Assembly (NCBI GenBank): GCA_017651245.1
Contig: JAGCDQ010000008.1
Location: 1-64,000 of the forward strand
Source of the DNA: Bacteroidaceae bacterium
GTDB lineage: Bacteria > Bacteroidota > Bacteroidia > Bacteroidales > Bacteroidaceae
Length of the DNA: 64,000 bases
Direction of reading: 5' to 3'
Below are positions 1 through 8,447 of the stretch, piece after piece. Under the pieces are notes generated by a model, which was given only the letters and a program-made list of their open reading frames with translations, made no database searches and was not told the DNA's origin. Position 1 is the stretch's first letter. Every line of letters begins with the position of its first letter. Both the position numbers and the translations under genes were made by a program.

Positions 1-213
1 AAATACCGGCTCGCGAGGAGGTCTGGTTGCCGAATCTAATTTCGACGTGTCAGACTTGATGGAATCCATCCCAGTCGAATCAGGATTCCACTTAGGGTCA
101 GGCACACCATACATGCAAGGCTGGAACCAACAAGAGGACAAGCCCAACAATGCTATCGCTGACGACAACACACGGCTTGTCCACAACAGCCATTTGTTTC
201 TCAGTTTCTTCAT
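1..213 (-). CDS. Partial lipoprotein, possibly of the radical-SAM-associated lipoprotein family (3' end beyond window)
   Basis: The first 71 codons are visible, starting at an ATG whose complement is at 211-213; the gene runs off the left edge. The N-terminus has a basic start (MKKLRNK), a hydrophobic core and the lipobox LGLSSC, with Cys28 as the expected lipidation site, so an outer-membrane or surface lipoprotein is likely. After it comes CMYGVPDPKW, then an Asp/Ser/Lys-rich linker. A short lipobox followed by xYGxP resembles the small lipoproteins paired with radical SAM/SPASM enzymes in Bacteroidales; that link is from memory of the family and needs the missing downstream gene. It starts 12 nt after the stop of the DUF3298 lipoprotein gene, so the two are probably co-transcribed. 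Confidence 0.7.
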   Translation of the reverse strand, partial: MKKLRNKWLLWTSRVLSSAIALLGLSSCWFQPCMYGVPDPKWNPDSTGMDSIKSDTSKLDSATRPPREPVF

Positions 214-225
214 CAGCCTATCCTT

Positions 226-1164
226 TTATTTCATGCCTAACAACTCCTTCACTTCTGGAGTGAGGTAAGGCTTGATCTTGTCGTAAGGAATGAGTGCCTG
301 TGGCATACCCAAGGCATAGGGACCAATCTCGTAAGGTCCATAGTCGAATGCCACACCTTTTGCCATCAGCGAAGGGTCACAATATGGGAAGTCAATGTCT
401 TCGGGAGCATTCAGCATACCCTCTTCACCATACTCATCCTGCAACGAAGCAATAATCATCTTCAGCACAGCAGGACGTCCAGCCTTGGTGACGATGTCAT
501 CCAACGTGAGGATACGCAGGTTCTTCAGGTCGAAGGTGCGTCCAAATCCCCAAGGAATGCCATGAGCTGCACCAGCATTGTAGTCGTAACCCGAATCCCA
601 TAAGGTGAGGAGGTTCTTGGTCTGCCAATACACCTCTATCGAAGATTCGTATTCGTTGGCAGACTCAAACGACATCTCTTCCATCTCATCAGGATCGTCT
701 GTTGCTACAACGGCATTCACATTACCAGCACACCTTGCTATCAACGCCGAACGGACATCGGTCACACCTTTCTCCTTCAGCTTGGCATACACCTCTGCCA
801 CCTTTTCGGCAGTGACAGGAGCTTCCACATTCTCCAGAGGATCAGCATCGATGGTCAACCACTGGTTGATGAATTCCACCACCTCAGGTTTGCCAGCCAC
901 CGCCTTCAAGGAGATGCCTTCAAAGCGATCCATCACTGTAGCAATCTCATAAGGTGCAGGGTCTTCGTCGCTACTGTAATCGACGATTTTCACTTTGTAC
1001 TCCACTGAGTCCCTGTATTTCACCTGTTCAAACACCAGGGTGTCTGACTCTGGAACTGCAGCCGCAGAGTCACCTGCATCGCCATCTTGGGCAGAAGCAG
1101 CCTTGTTTCCTGTGCATGCCATCAACAAGAGCAATGCACCAGCGGTCCATTTCAATGCTTTCAT
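226..1164 (-). CDS. RsiV/DUF3298-family lipoprotein
   Basis: 312 aa. The N-terminus is a lipoprotein signal (MKALKWTAGALLLLMAC, lipobox LMAC) followed by an Asp/Ala/Ser-rich linker. The C-terminal third carries the DUF3298 pattern seen in RsiV-like proteins: an aromatic stretch ending HGIPWG, a FDLKNLRILTLDDI segment, and the closing FDYGPYEIGPYALGMPQ. In Bacillus RsiV this region binds lysozyme; here no sigma factor is adjacent, so only the fold is claimed and an anti-sigma role is not. A TTG nine bases upstream is in frame, but the ATG is preferred because it begins the signal peptide. It sits 47 nt downstream of the thymidylyltransferase gene and 12 nt upstream of the edge lipoprotein. Confidence 0.82.
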   Translation of the reverse strand: MKALKWTAGALLLLMACTGNKAASAQDGDAGDSAAAVPESDTLVFEQVKYRDSVEYKVKIVDYSSDEDPAPYEIATVMDRFEGISLKAVAGKPEVVEFINQWLTIDADPLENVEAPVTAEKVAEVYAKLKEKGVTDVRSALIARCAGNVNAVVATDDPDEMEEMSFESANEYESSIEVYWQTKNLLTLWDSGYDYNAGAAHGIPWGFGRTFDLKNLRILTLDDIVTKAGRPAVLKMIIASLQDEYGEEGMLNAPEDIDFPYCDPSLMAKGVAFDYGPYEIGPYALGMPQALIPYDKIKPYLTPEVKELLGMK

Positions 1165-1211
1165 CTTGATCAATAAATAGAAATAGTAAATAGTAATTCG
1201 TCCAATGGCAC

Positions 1212-2105
1212 TTATTTGACTCTGCCAAAGTATTTGGTGTCAGCCAGTTTCTGCAAGTATTGACCATACTCGTTCTTTAACATAGGCTGAGCCAGTTCAC
1301 GCAACTTCTCTGTGGTGATCCAGCCGTTGCGATAGGCAATGCCTTCCAAGCAGGCAATCTTGAGACCTGTACGCTTCTCCAGCACCTCGATGAAAGTGGA
1401 GGCTTCGGAGAGGGAATCGTGGGTACCTGTATCGAGCCAAGCAAAACCACGTCCCAAGAGTTGCACTTTGAGGTTCTTCTCATCGAGGAACTCCTGATTG
1501 ACGGTGGTGATTTCCAACTCACCACGTGCCGATGGCTTGATGTGCTTCGCCACTTCCACCACCTTGTTGGGATAGAAGTAGAGACCCACCACTGCATAGT
1601 TGCTCTTAGGCTCTTTGGGCTTCTCTTCGATAGAAAGACAGTTGCCCTCCTCATCGAACTCAGCCACACCATAACGCTCTGGGTCTTGCACCCAATAGCC
1701 GAACACGCTTGCCTTACCCGCCTTGGCATCCTCCACACACGCTCTCAGCATGTCAGAGAATCCATGACCATGGAAGATGTTGTCGCCCAACACGAGGCAC
1801 ACATCATCATTCCCCACGAACTTCTCACCAATGATGAATGCCTGCGCCAATCCATCAGGTGATGGCTGTTCAGCATATTCGAAATGCACACCATAGTCGC
1901 TGCCATCGCCCAGCAAACGCTTGAAACCTGGCAAATCGTATGGAGTGGAGATAATCAGGATATCCCTGATACCAGCCAGCATCAGCACTGAGATGGGATA
2001 ATACACCATTGGTTTGTCAAAAATCGGCAAGAGCTGCTTGCTCACGCCCTTCGTGATGGGGTAAAGTCTGGTACCTGAACCACCAGCGAGCACGATTCCT
2101 TTCAT
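1212..2105 (-). CDS. rfbA: Glucose-1-phosphate thymidylyltransferase
   Basis: 297 aa, full length for RmlA/RfbA. It joins dTTP and glucose 1-phosphate to make dTDP-glucose, the first step of dTDP-L-rhamnose synthesis for surface polysaccharides. The N-terminus [16 protein letters not shown] is the nucleotide-binding signature, followed by [15 protein letters not shown]; the body has [31 protein letters not shown] and [15 protein letters not shown], all diagnostic of the family. The reading frame is open for 20 codons further upstream, but homology begins at the ATG chosen here. The third-step gene rmlD lies about 58 kb away in this window; rmlB and rmlC are not present. It is probably transcribed with the nucleotidyltransferase and ilvE genes upstream. 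Confidence 0.96.
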   Translation of the reverse strand: MKGIVLAGGSGTRLYPITKGVSKQLLPIFDKPMVYYPISVLMLAGIRDILIISTPYDLPGFKRLLGDGSDYGVHFEYAEQPSPDGLAQAFIIGEKFVGNDDVCLVLGDNIFHGHGFSDMLRACVEDAKAGKASVFGYWVQDPERYGVAEFDEEGNCLSIEEKPKEPKSNYAVVGLYFYPNKVVEVAKHIKPSARGELEITTVNQEFLDEKNLKVQLLGRGFAWLDTGTHDSLSEASTFIEVLEKRTGLKIACLEGIAYRNGWITTEKLRELAQPMLKNEYGQYLQKLADTKYFGRVK

Positions 2106-2175
2106 ATTCTTGTATTTAGAAAATAATGGAGTTAAAGAAGTATCCACTTCTCCAACTCCATTCATGAATCTTTAC

Positions 2176-3096
2176 TTAAAAAAGTTTGTTGGGATATACT
2201 CCGTCTGCCACCAACTTGGCAATGCGGTCAACGGTTGCCTGACGGTCTGCTGAGTAAGTCACGCCAAACCATACAGAAGTGGTGTCGAGCACCTCAACAG
2301 TGGCTGTGCCGCTCTTGATCAGCTTGTTCACCATCAATGGGATGAAGAACTCAGCCTTCAGGTTCTCCATGTTCTTGGGGTCAGAAAGGAACTCCTTGAA
2401 CTCTGCCTCGCTGTATTCGAAGTAGTCAGGAGTGAAGCCCCACATGTTCATGCTGACAGGCACATTCTCTTCCAGTGGAGTCCACTCGCCCTGTTCATCC
2501 TTGTAGCAGATGGCATTACCCTTATCTGCCTGACGCAGAATCTCTGTACGCTCCACCACATCCACGAGGTGACGGTTGTCGTCGTACATACAGACACCAC
2601 GAGCCACAGAACCGTTCTCAGAAAGTGTGTTGCAGCAACGGAAGCCCACCATCGCATACTTGTTCTTGGAACCTGCTGGGAGGTTAGAGAGGTACTTGCC
2701 GATAGACATGAAAGCGTCACGACCATAGAAGTCATCGCAGTTGATAACGCAGAAAGGCTCCTTGATGACGTCCTTACCCATCAACACAGCGTGGTTGGTA
2801 CCCCAAGGCTTCACACGTCCCTCAGGACACTTGAAACCCTCTGGGAGGCTGTCGATGCCCTGGAAGCAAAGTTCGCAAGGGATGACACCCTCATACTTAG
2901 AGAGAATCTGTGTGCGGAACTGCTCCTCGAAGTCCTTACGAATCACCCAGACAATCTTGCCGAAGCCTGCCTGAATGGCATCGTAGATAGAATAATCCAT
3001 GATGGTCTCACCATTAGGTCCAAGACCATCCAACTGCTTCAAGCCACCATAGCGGCTACCCATTCCCGCAGCAAGGAGAAATAATGTTGGTTTCAT
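2176..3096 (-). CDS. Sugar-phosphate nucleotidyltransferase-family protein
   Basis: 306 aa. The N-terminus MKPTLFLLAAGMGSRYGGLK matches the NTP-transferase signature (LAAGxGxRxxxxK) of sugar and choline nucleotidyltransferases. Further marks are NCDDFYGRDAF (the metal-binding Asp region), GNAICYKDEQGEW, and a C-terminal VWFGVTYSADRQ that is usual in an uncharacterised Bacteroidetes branch. The substrate cannot be read from sequence. It lies 70 nt upstream of rfbA and 25 nt downstream of ilvE on the same strand, which suggests a shared transcript and a part in envelope sugar activation. There is no fused kinase or acyltransferase domain. Confidence 0.85.
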   Translation of the reverse strand: MKPTLFLLAAGMGSRYGGLKQLDGLGPNGETIMDYSIYDAIQAGFGKIVWVIRKDFEEQFRTQILSKYEGVIPCELCFQGIDSLPEGFKCPEGRVKPWGTNHAVLMGKDVIKEPFCVINCDDFYGRDAFMSIGKYLSNLPAGSKNKYAMVGFRCCNTLSENGSVARGVCMYDDNRHLVDVVERTEILRQADKGNAICYKDEQGEWTPLEENVPVSMNMWGFTPDYFEYSEAEFKEFLSDPKNMENLKAEFFIPLMVNKLIKSGTATVEVLDTTSVWFGVTYSADRQATVDRIAKLVADGVYPNKLF

Positions 3097-3121
3097 AGTT
3101 TTTTGTTAATTAGTCTGTTTT

Positions 3122-4144
3122 TTATTCAATCACTACTCGTGTCCATCCGTGAATGTCTGGCTCTGTACCATACTGGATGCCACGCAGTTTGTTATACAAT
3201 TTCTCAGAGATAGGACCTGGCTTGCCGTCCTTGGAAATCTGGAAGGACTTCTTCTCCTCCAAGTCGTCAATCTTACCGATAGGAGAAATCACAGCAGCAG
3301 TACCACAAGCACCAGCCTCTTCAAAGGTTGCCAACTCATCCTCAGGAATCTGACGACGCTCCACCTTCAAACCAAGATCCTCTGCCAACTGCATGAGTGA
3401 CTTGTTGGTGATAGAAGGAAGGATAGAAGTTGACTTGGGTGTCACATAGGTGTTGTTCTTGATACCGAAGAAGTTAGCGGCACCACACTCATCCATGTAC
3501 TTCTTTTCCTTGGCATCGAGGTAGAACTCGCAAGCATAACCGAGGTCGTGCGCCATCTTGTTGGCACGAAGAGAAGCAGCATAGTTACCACCCACCTTAT
3601 AGATACCTGTGCCAAGAGGAGCAGAACGGTCGTACTCACGAATGATCACATAGTCGTTGCAAGAGAAACCACCTTTGAAGTAAGGACCTACTGGTGTCAC
3701 GAAAATCATGAACAGATACTCATCAGCAGGATGAACACCTACCTGTGCACTCGTACCAATGAGCAAAGGACGAATGTACAGCGTTGCACCCGTCTCATAT
3801 GGAGGGATGAAACGCTCATTCAGGCGCACCACCTTATCCACCATCTCATTGAACTTCTCAGTAGGCAGTTCTGGCATCAAAATACCACGACAGGTGCTCT
3901 GCAGACGAGCAGCATTCTCGTCGCTGCGGAACACACGCACCTTACCATCAGGACAACGATATGCTTTCAAACCTTCGAAAGCCTCCTGACCATAGTGCAG
4001 ACAGGTGGCTGCCATGTGAAGTGGGATAGTCTCTTCGGAGCAAACTTCAATCTCGCCCCATTTGCCGTCACGATAGTAACAGCGTACATTGTAGTCAGTC
4101 TTGCGATAGCCGAAGCCAAGGCTTGACCAGTCCATTTGTTCCAT
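3122..4144 (-). CDS. ilvE: Branched-chain-amino-acid aminotransferase
   Basis: 340 aa, class IV PLP aminotransferase that interconverts valine, leucine and isoleucine with their 2-oxo acids. Family marks: DYNVRCYYRDGKWGE near the start, HYGQEAFEGLKAY, RPLLIGTSAQVGV, the PLP-lysine segment GIYKVGGNYAAS, and EAGACGTAAVISPIG near the end. The frame is open for 28 more codons upstream, but that part covers the promoter box at 4185-4192, so the ATG at 4142-4144 is the real start. It has its own promoter and probably heads the operon that continues into the nucleotidyltransferase and rfbA genes. Confidence 0.96.
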   Translation of the reverse strand: MEQMDWSSLGFGYRKTDYNVRCYYRDGKWGEIEVCSEETIPLHMAATCLHYGQEAFEGLKAYRCPDGKVRVFRSDENAARLQSTCRGILMPELPTEKFNEMVDKVVRLNERFIPPYETGATLYIRPLLIGTSAQVGVHPADEYLFMIFVTPVGPYFKGGFSCNDYVIIREYDRSAPLGTGIYKVGGNYAASLRANKMAHDLGYACEFYLDAKEKKYMDECGAANFFGIKNNTYVTPKSTSILPSITNKSLMQLAEDLGLKVERRQIPEDELATFEEAGACGTAAVISPIGKIDDLEEKKSFQISKDGKPGPISEKLYNKLRGIQYGTEPDIHGWTRVVIE

Positions 4145-4184
4145 ATTCTTATCTTTTTTATTTGTTAATAGTCTATACAAGTTG

Positions 4185-4216
4185 CAAAGGTACGATATTC
4201 CTCGCACAGAAACAAA
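4185..4216 (-). promoter_or_regulatory. Bacteroidetes-type promoter of ilvE
   Basis: On the minus strand a TTTG (4216-4213) is separated by 20 bp from TACCTTTG (4192-4185). This matches the phylum's -33/-7 consensus TTTG-N19-21-TAnnTTTG and ends about 40 nt upstream of the ilvE start codon. Confidence 0.8.
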
Positions 4217-4254
4217 AGAAACGTGCATTTTTTTCCGATTACACCCCTAATCGG

Positions 4255-6525
4255 TCATTCCCTCTTCATATCTGCAATGACCAACTTGATTTCTGCGTAG
4301 GTATAGTCGTTGGGAAGCAGGTTCTTCACATCGCTCAACGAAAAGGCTTTGTTGAACGACTTGACGATGCCACGAATGATTTTCTGATGCTGGGTGCTCA
4401 CCACCTCATTCACCTTCAACTCACCTTGCTCCACGAAATAGGAAAGATGATTCTCGACCGTTCCAACCGTCAAAGACCTTTCTGCAGCAATCTCCTTGAT
4501 GCTCTTCCCTTCACGAAACATTTTATAGGTCAATCCCCTGGTGTCCACCTTCTCTTTCTTGGGCTTCTCCTCCTTCACCTTTTTCTTCTTCACCTTCACT
4601 TCCTTCTCATCAATCACCACCTCGTCAAGTGCCGCTTTCGCTTTAGCATTCAGATAGGCACGAATGGAAAAGCCTTCTTCCTTGAGGCGAGAGAAGATGC
4701 CCACTTTCAATTGATAGGACAACGTGAAAGCATCCAACGCATTATTATATTGCTTTGCCACTTGCTTGTTGTTGATGACCACCTTCGTGCGCGCCAACAC
4801 TGGGTCGAGCAGTTCGTGCAGCTTTTCCTCGAAATAAGTCATACCCGCCTTCAATCGCTCTTGCAGTTTCTCATTCTGGGTGAAGGAGGTGCCACTCTGT
4901 TGCATCAAGGTCCCATATTGCTTTTGAAACTTCGGCGACACTTCCACCACTTCACTCTCCAACTTTGGCAACGTCTCCTTCAACACATCCAACAAAGCTG
5001 GAGAGGAAGCATACAGATGCTCATTCACCACACGCATCAGATATTCCATATCCTTCTTGAGGCGTTGATGATCAAAGAGTTCGTTCAGCAACGAGAAGTA
5101 GTATTCCCACATCATCTGTGGCAACTTTCCTTCCGTCTGCTGCGCCTCTGCCAACTCATGGTCAATATAGGCGTTGACGGAGGAATCTGTGATGACTGAG
5201 CCTGACATCAAAGGGCGTGCCAACACCATTCCTTCAAGCGTACGACAACGGCTCAACGCCACATAAACCTGACCATGCGTGAAGGAATCGGTAATATCCA
5301 AGACTGCATGATCGAACGTCAAGCCCTGACTCTTGTGAACTGTGATAGCCCAAGCCAGACGCAAAGGATATTGCTTGAACGTGCCGTCCACCTCCTCACG
5401 GATTTCCTTCGTCTCTTCATCAATCACATATTTGGTGTTCTCCCAAGTCAACTGTGGCACACAAATCGTTCGGTCATCCTCCTTGCAATGCACCTTGATG
5501 AGCCGTTCGTCTGTCTCATCATCCCACACCACTCCCGTCACAGTTCCAATCTTGCCGTTATAGTATTCCTTGCCAGGGTTGGGGTCGTTCTTGATAAACA
5601 TCACCTGTGCTCCCTCTTTCAGCACCAATCGTTCATCGGCAGGATAACTGCTCTCAGGGAAGTTCTTATGAACTTCTGCCACAAAAGTCATTTCCTTCGT
5701 CTTCAATGCCTCCAGCTGCTTTTTGTTGTAGCTTTGCGCCATTCGGTTATGTGTCGTCAGACGAATCCAATCCTCATTCTTTGGCGGCACGAAATCAGGT
5801 ACATGACGGGCATTGAGGGCGTTCATCACAGAGGTGTTCACCTGATTGGTGCGTATCTTTCCCAACAGGTCGATGAACTCGGCATCCTGTTGTCGATAGA
5901 TGTATTTCAGTTCGATGGTCACATAAGGAATCTGCTGCAAAGCCTTACTACCAAAGAAGTAAGGAGTGTTGTAATAAGGTGACAGCAATGCCCATTCCTT
6001 TTCTTGCGCCACAGGAGCCAACTGTTGCAAATCGCCAATCAGCAATAACTGCACACCACCAAAGGGTTTTCCTCGATCACGATATTTACGCAATTCCTGA
6101 TCAACTGCATCCAGCACATCACAACGCACCATCGAAATCTCGTCAATCACCAACAAGTCCAACGTCTTGATGAGGTTCTTCTTTTCCTTGCTCATCTTGT
6201 TGTAGGTGCCTCTCTCCTTGATGGTCATCCCTGGCACGATCGGACCAAAGGGTAACTGAAAGAATGAGTGTATCGTCTGTCCCTGCGCATTGATGGCTGC
6301 CACACCCGTAGGAGCCAGCACCACCATTCGCTTCGGAGTCTTTTCACGAAGGGTTCGCAGAAACGTGGTTTTTCCAGTTCCGGCCTTACCCGTCAGAAAC
6401 ACCGACACATTGGTGTTGGACACAAATCGCCACGCCAGATTCATCTCACGATTGTGCACCTTCGCATCCTCCGCTACATAAGAAGAAAAAACATCTTCTT
6501 GTCCTGCTATATCTAAGTAGTCCAT
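4255..6525 (-). CDS. PIF1/RecD-like DNA helicase with C-terminal helix-turn-helix
   Basis: 756 aa from the ATG chosen (an in-frame start lies 8 codons upstream). SF1B helicase: Walker A GKAGTGKTT (residues about 46-54), VVLAPTGVAAINAQGQTIHSFF (motif Ia), LLVIDEISM (Walker B), GDLQQLAPV (motif III), and near the middle WAITVHKSQGLTFDHAVLD then VYVALSRCRTLEGM (motifs V and VI), as in PIF1 and RecD2. A lysine-rich linker leads to a C-terminal helix-turn-helix (SIKEIAAERSLTVGTVENHL) of the kind also fused to RecQ in this phylum. Likely acts in replication or repair of structured DNA. The stop lies 110 nt before the ilvE start with the ilvE promoter between them, so the two are separate units. Confidence 0.9.
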   Translation of the reverse strand: MDYLDIAGQEDVFSSYVAEDAKVHNREMNLAWRFVSNTNVSVFLTGKAGTGKTTFLRTLREKTPKRMVVLAPTGVAAINAQGQTIHSFFQLPFGPIVPGMTIKERGTYNKMSKEKKNLIKTLDLLVIDEISMVRCDVLDAVDQELRKYRDRGKPFGGVQLLLIGDLQQLAPVAQEKEWALLSPYYNTPYFFGSKALQQIPYVTIELKYIYRQQDAEFIDLLGKIRTNQVNTSVMNALNARHVPDFVPPKNEDWIRLTTHNRMAQSYNKKQLEALKTKEMTFVAEVHKNFPESSYPADERLVLKEGAQVMFIKNDPNPGKEYYNGKIGTVTGVVWDDETDERLIKVHCKEDDRTICVPQLTWENTKYVIDEETKEIREEVDGTFKQYPLRLAWAITVHKSQGLTFDHAVLDITDSFTHGQVYVALSRCRTLEGMVLARPLMSGSVITDSSVNAYIDHELAEAQQTEGKLPQMMWEYYFSLLNELFDHQRLKKDMEYLMRVVNEHLYASSPALLDVLKETLPKLESEVVEVSPKFQKQYGTLMQQSGTSFTQNEKLQERLKAGMTYFEEKLHELLDPVLARTKVVINNKQVAKQYNNALDAFTLSYQLKVGIFSRLKEEGFSIRAYLNAKAKAALDEVVIDEKEVKVKKKKVKEEKPKKEKVDTRGLTYKMFREGKSIKEIAAERSLTVGTVENHLSYFVEQGELKVNEVVSTQHQKIIRGIVKSFNKAFSLSDVKNLLPNDYTYAEIKLVIADMKRE

Positions 6526-6700
6526 GCTGTTTTTCGTTATTCTCCACAAAGTAAAGGCTTTTTCGCGAAACCAACAAATCTGAACATGGATTTTGATAAA
6601 TAATTCTAAAAAACGATAGAGGTTTTAATCTTTTCCACCCCTCAACACATCCAACAAGCAATTCAACCAATCATTCAATACTATTATTCATTATTAATAT

Positions 6701-8371
6701 ATGAAAAGGATACTTGTATGGGCACTCCCCTTTCTGATGAGTAGCGTGTGCCAGGCAGAAGACATCACCATCCGTTACAATGGTTCCACAGTGAAAGTGG
6801 ATCAAAAAGAAAAAGACAGCGTGACTGTCACAGTGAAGGGTGCCAATGTGAACATTGATAGCAAATATACTGCACACAAACTGAGTGTGCGCCTCACAGG
6901 CAAGAGTGAGGATGGACAGCTCATCCTCAAAACCGCTGGTAAGGCAAAGGTGACGCTTGATAAACTGAACCTCACCAGTCAGGAAGGTGCACCCATCGAC
7001 TTGAAGAATAAGAAGAAGGTGGAAGTGGCGGTCGCTGATGGCACTGAGAACACCCTCACCATCACGGCTTGCAACGATACAGCCAACCACAAGGCTGCCG
7101 TCATTTGGGCAAAAGACAAACTGCTTCTCTCGGGTAAGGGCACTCTCAACATCGTCGCAACAGGTGATGGTTGTCGAGGTATCAAGACAAAGGATGATAT
7201 CACCATCGAAGACCTCACCCTCAACGTGACCACTTCTGGTAACCACTTGGGCGAGAAGCCTTTCAGTTTTGGAGGCTTCGGAGGTTTTGGCGGAGGTGAA
7301 ATGCCTGACTTCGGAAACTTCCAGATGCCGGAAGGCGGATTCCAAATGCCAGAGGGTGGGTTCCCCAACTTCGGAGGAGGTTTCCCAGGCTTTGGAGGTA
7401 TGCGCCCAGAAGGCAATGACAGCACTCGACAAGGTGGGTTCCCCAACTTTGGAGGAGGCTTCCCTGGTTTTGGTGGTATGCGCCCTGAAGGCAATGACAG
7501 CACCCGACGAGGTGGGTTCCCTAACTTTGGAGAAGGCTTTCCCAACTTCGGCGAAGGGGGTATGCCTGACTTTGGCGGCTTCGGAGGCGGCTTTGGCGGT
7601 TTCGGAAACCCTGGTGAGGAAGGTGAAGAGGATGAAGAAGGTGGAGGCATGGGCTTCGGAGGCAAGCGCAAGTATGTCGCAAGCACCAAAGGTATTGCTT
7701 CGAAAGGTAAAATCATCATCAATAGCGGCAAGGTGACCGTCAAGACCTCTACGGCTGGTGCTGAAGGCATCGAAGGAAAGGAAGGAGTGGTCGTCAATGG
7801 TGGGCTCGTGGATGTGATGAGTCCCGATGATGCCATCAATGCCAACGCCACCATCGAATTCAATGGGGGCACTGTCATTGCCCGAAGTAGAGGTAATGAT
7901 GCCGTCGATTCCAATCCCAAAGGTGGTTTCTTCATGCCATTCGGAGGCAACAACAACCAAGAGGACACAGACCCTGCCATCATCATCACAGGTGGAACGG
8001 TCTATGCTTGGAGTCAGGCAGGTTCACCAGAAGAAGGACTTGACTGCGACTTCGCCCCACTCGTCATCGAAGGTGGCACCATCTTCACTGTTGGAGGAGG
8101 AATGGGTGAAATGCCTTCCGTACCTACTAACTACACATCCAAGCAGCCTTCTGCCCTGCTGATTGGCATCAACATCGTGAAGGAAGAACCCGTCTATCTC
8201 TACGACAGCAAAAACAAACTTCTCGAGACCATTACCGTTCCTTTCTCCCTCCGACGCAGCGCCAGCCTCGTGAGCAGTGCAGCCTTTCAGGTGGGTGAAA
8301 CCTACACTGTCAAGACCAAGGGCTACGAAAAGACTTTCACGCTCAACGAGAACTTCACAGCTGTAAGATAA
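6701..8371 (+). CDS. Secreted carbohydrate-binding domain protein (Cthe_2159/DUF4353 type) with Gly/Phe/Pro repeat insert
   Basis: 556 aa. Signal peptide MKRILVWALPFLMSSVCQA, so exported. The first half has the repeating beta-helix pattern of the Cthe_2159 family: SEDGQLILKTAGKAKVTLDKL, IDLKNKKKVEV, LSGKGTLNIVATGDGCRGIKTKDDITI. The second half resumes it: STKGIASKGKIIINSGKVTV, GAEGIEGKEGVVVNGGLV, SPDDAINANATIEFNGGTV. Cthe_2159 itself binds acidic plant polysaccharides such as polygalacturonate; the ligand here is unknown. Between the halves (residues about 186-325) is an insert rich in Gly, Phe, Pro and Asn, containing two 26-residue direct repeats and a Glu/Asp-rich end. No family member needs such an insert; it may be a flexible surface loop. 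It is monocistronic, with a strong hairpin downstream. Confidence 0.85.
   Translation: MKRILVWALPFLMSSVCQAEDITIRYNGSTVKVDQKEKDSVTVTVKGANVNIDSKYTAHKLSVRLTGKSEDGQLILKTAGKAKVTLDKLNLTSQEGAPIDLKNKKKVEVAVADGTENTLTITACNDTANHKAAVIWAKDKLLLSGKGTLNIVATGDGCRGIKTKDDITIEDLTLNVTTSGNHLGEKPFSFGGFGGFGGGEMPDFGNFQMPEGGFQMPEGGFPNFGGGFPGFGGMRPEGNDSTRQGGFPNFGGGFPGFGGMRPEGNDSTRRGGFPNFGEGFPNFGEGGMPDFGGFGGGFGGFGNPGEEGEEDEEGGGMGFGGKRKYVASTKGIASKGKIIINSGKVTVKTSTAGAEGIEGKEGVVVNGGLVDVMSPDDAINANATIEFNGGTVIARSRGNDAVDSNPKGGFFMPFGGNNNQEDTDPAIIITGGTVYAWSQAGSPEEGLDCDFAPLVIEGGTIFTVGGGMGEMPSVPTNYTSKQPSALLIGINIVKEEPVYLYDSKNKLLETITVPFSLRRSASLVSSAAFQVGETYTVKTKGYEKTFTLNENFTAVR
7355..7510 (+). repeat. Two tandem 78-bp in-frame coding repeats
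   Basis: Copies at 7355-7432 and 7433-7510 each encode 26 residues beginning GGFPNFGGGFPGFGG and ending GNDSTR; the last residue is Gln in the first copy and Arg in the second. A shortened third copy (GGFPNFGEGFPNFGEG) follows from 7511. The copies differ mainly at third codon positions, so the duplication is not brand new. A multiple of three bases lets copy number change without a frameshift. Confidence 0.9.
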
Positions 8372-8382
8372 AACTTAAAGTA

Positions 8383-8430
8383 ACTCATGAATAAGGAGGG
8401 TGTTCGCGAACACCCTCCTTATTCATGAGT
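8383..8430. terminator. Perfect 48-bp palindrome, bidirectional terminator
   Basis: A 24-nt arm (starting ACTCATGAATAAGGAGGG) is followed directly by its exact reverse complement; the centre is TTCGCGAA. It lies between two convergent genes, 11 nt after one stop and 17 nt from the other. The arms give a GC-rich core hairpin with A/T-rich outer pairs, as expected for a terminator serving both strands. Confidence 0.8.
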
Positions 8431-8447
8431 ATATTTTCCAACTTGTT

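Noticed and set aside
47-268. 73-codon plus-strand frame at the left edge
   Set aside because: It lies opposite the convincing lipoprotein gene with lipobox on the minus strand and has no family features.
6671-7989. Long minus-strand frames (up to 429 codons) opposite the beta-helix protein gene
   Set aside because: They mirror the Gly/Phe/Pro repeat as Pro/Lys-rich or His-rich nonsense; the plus strand has a signal peptide and family motifs.
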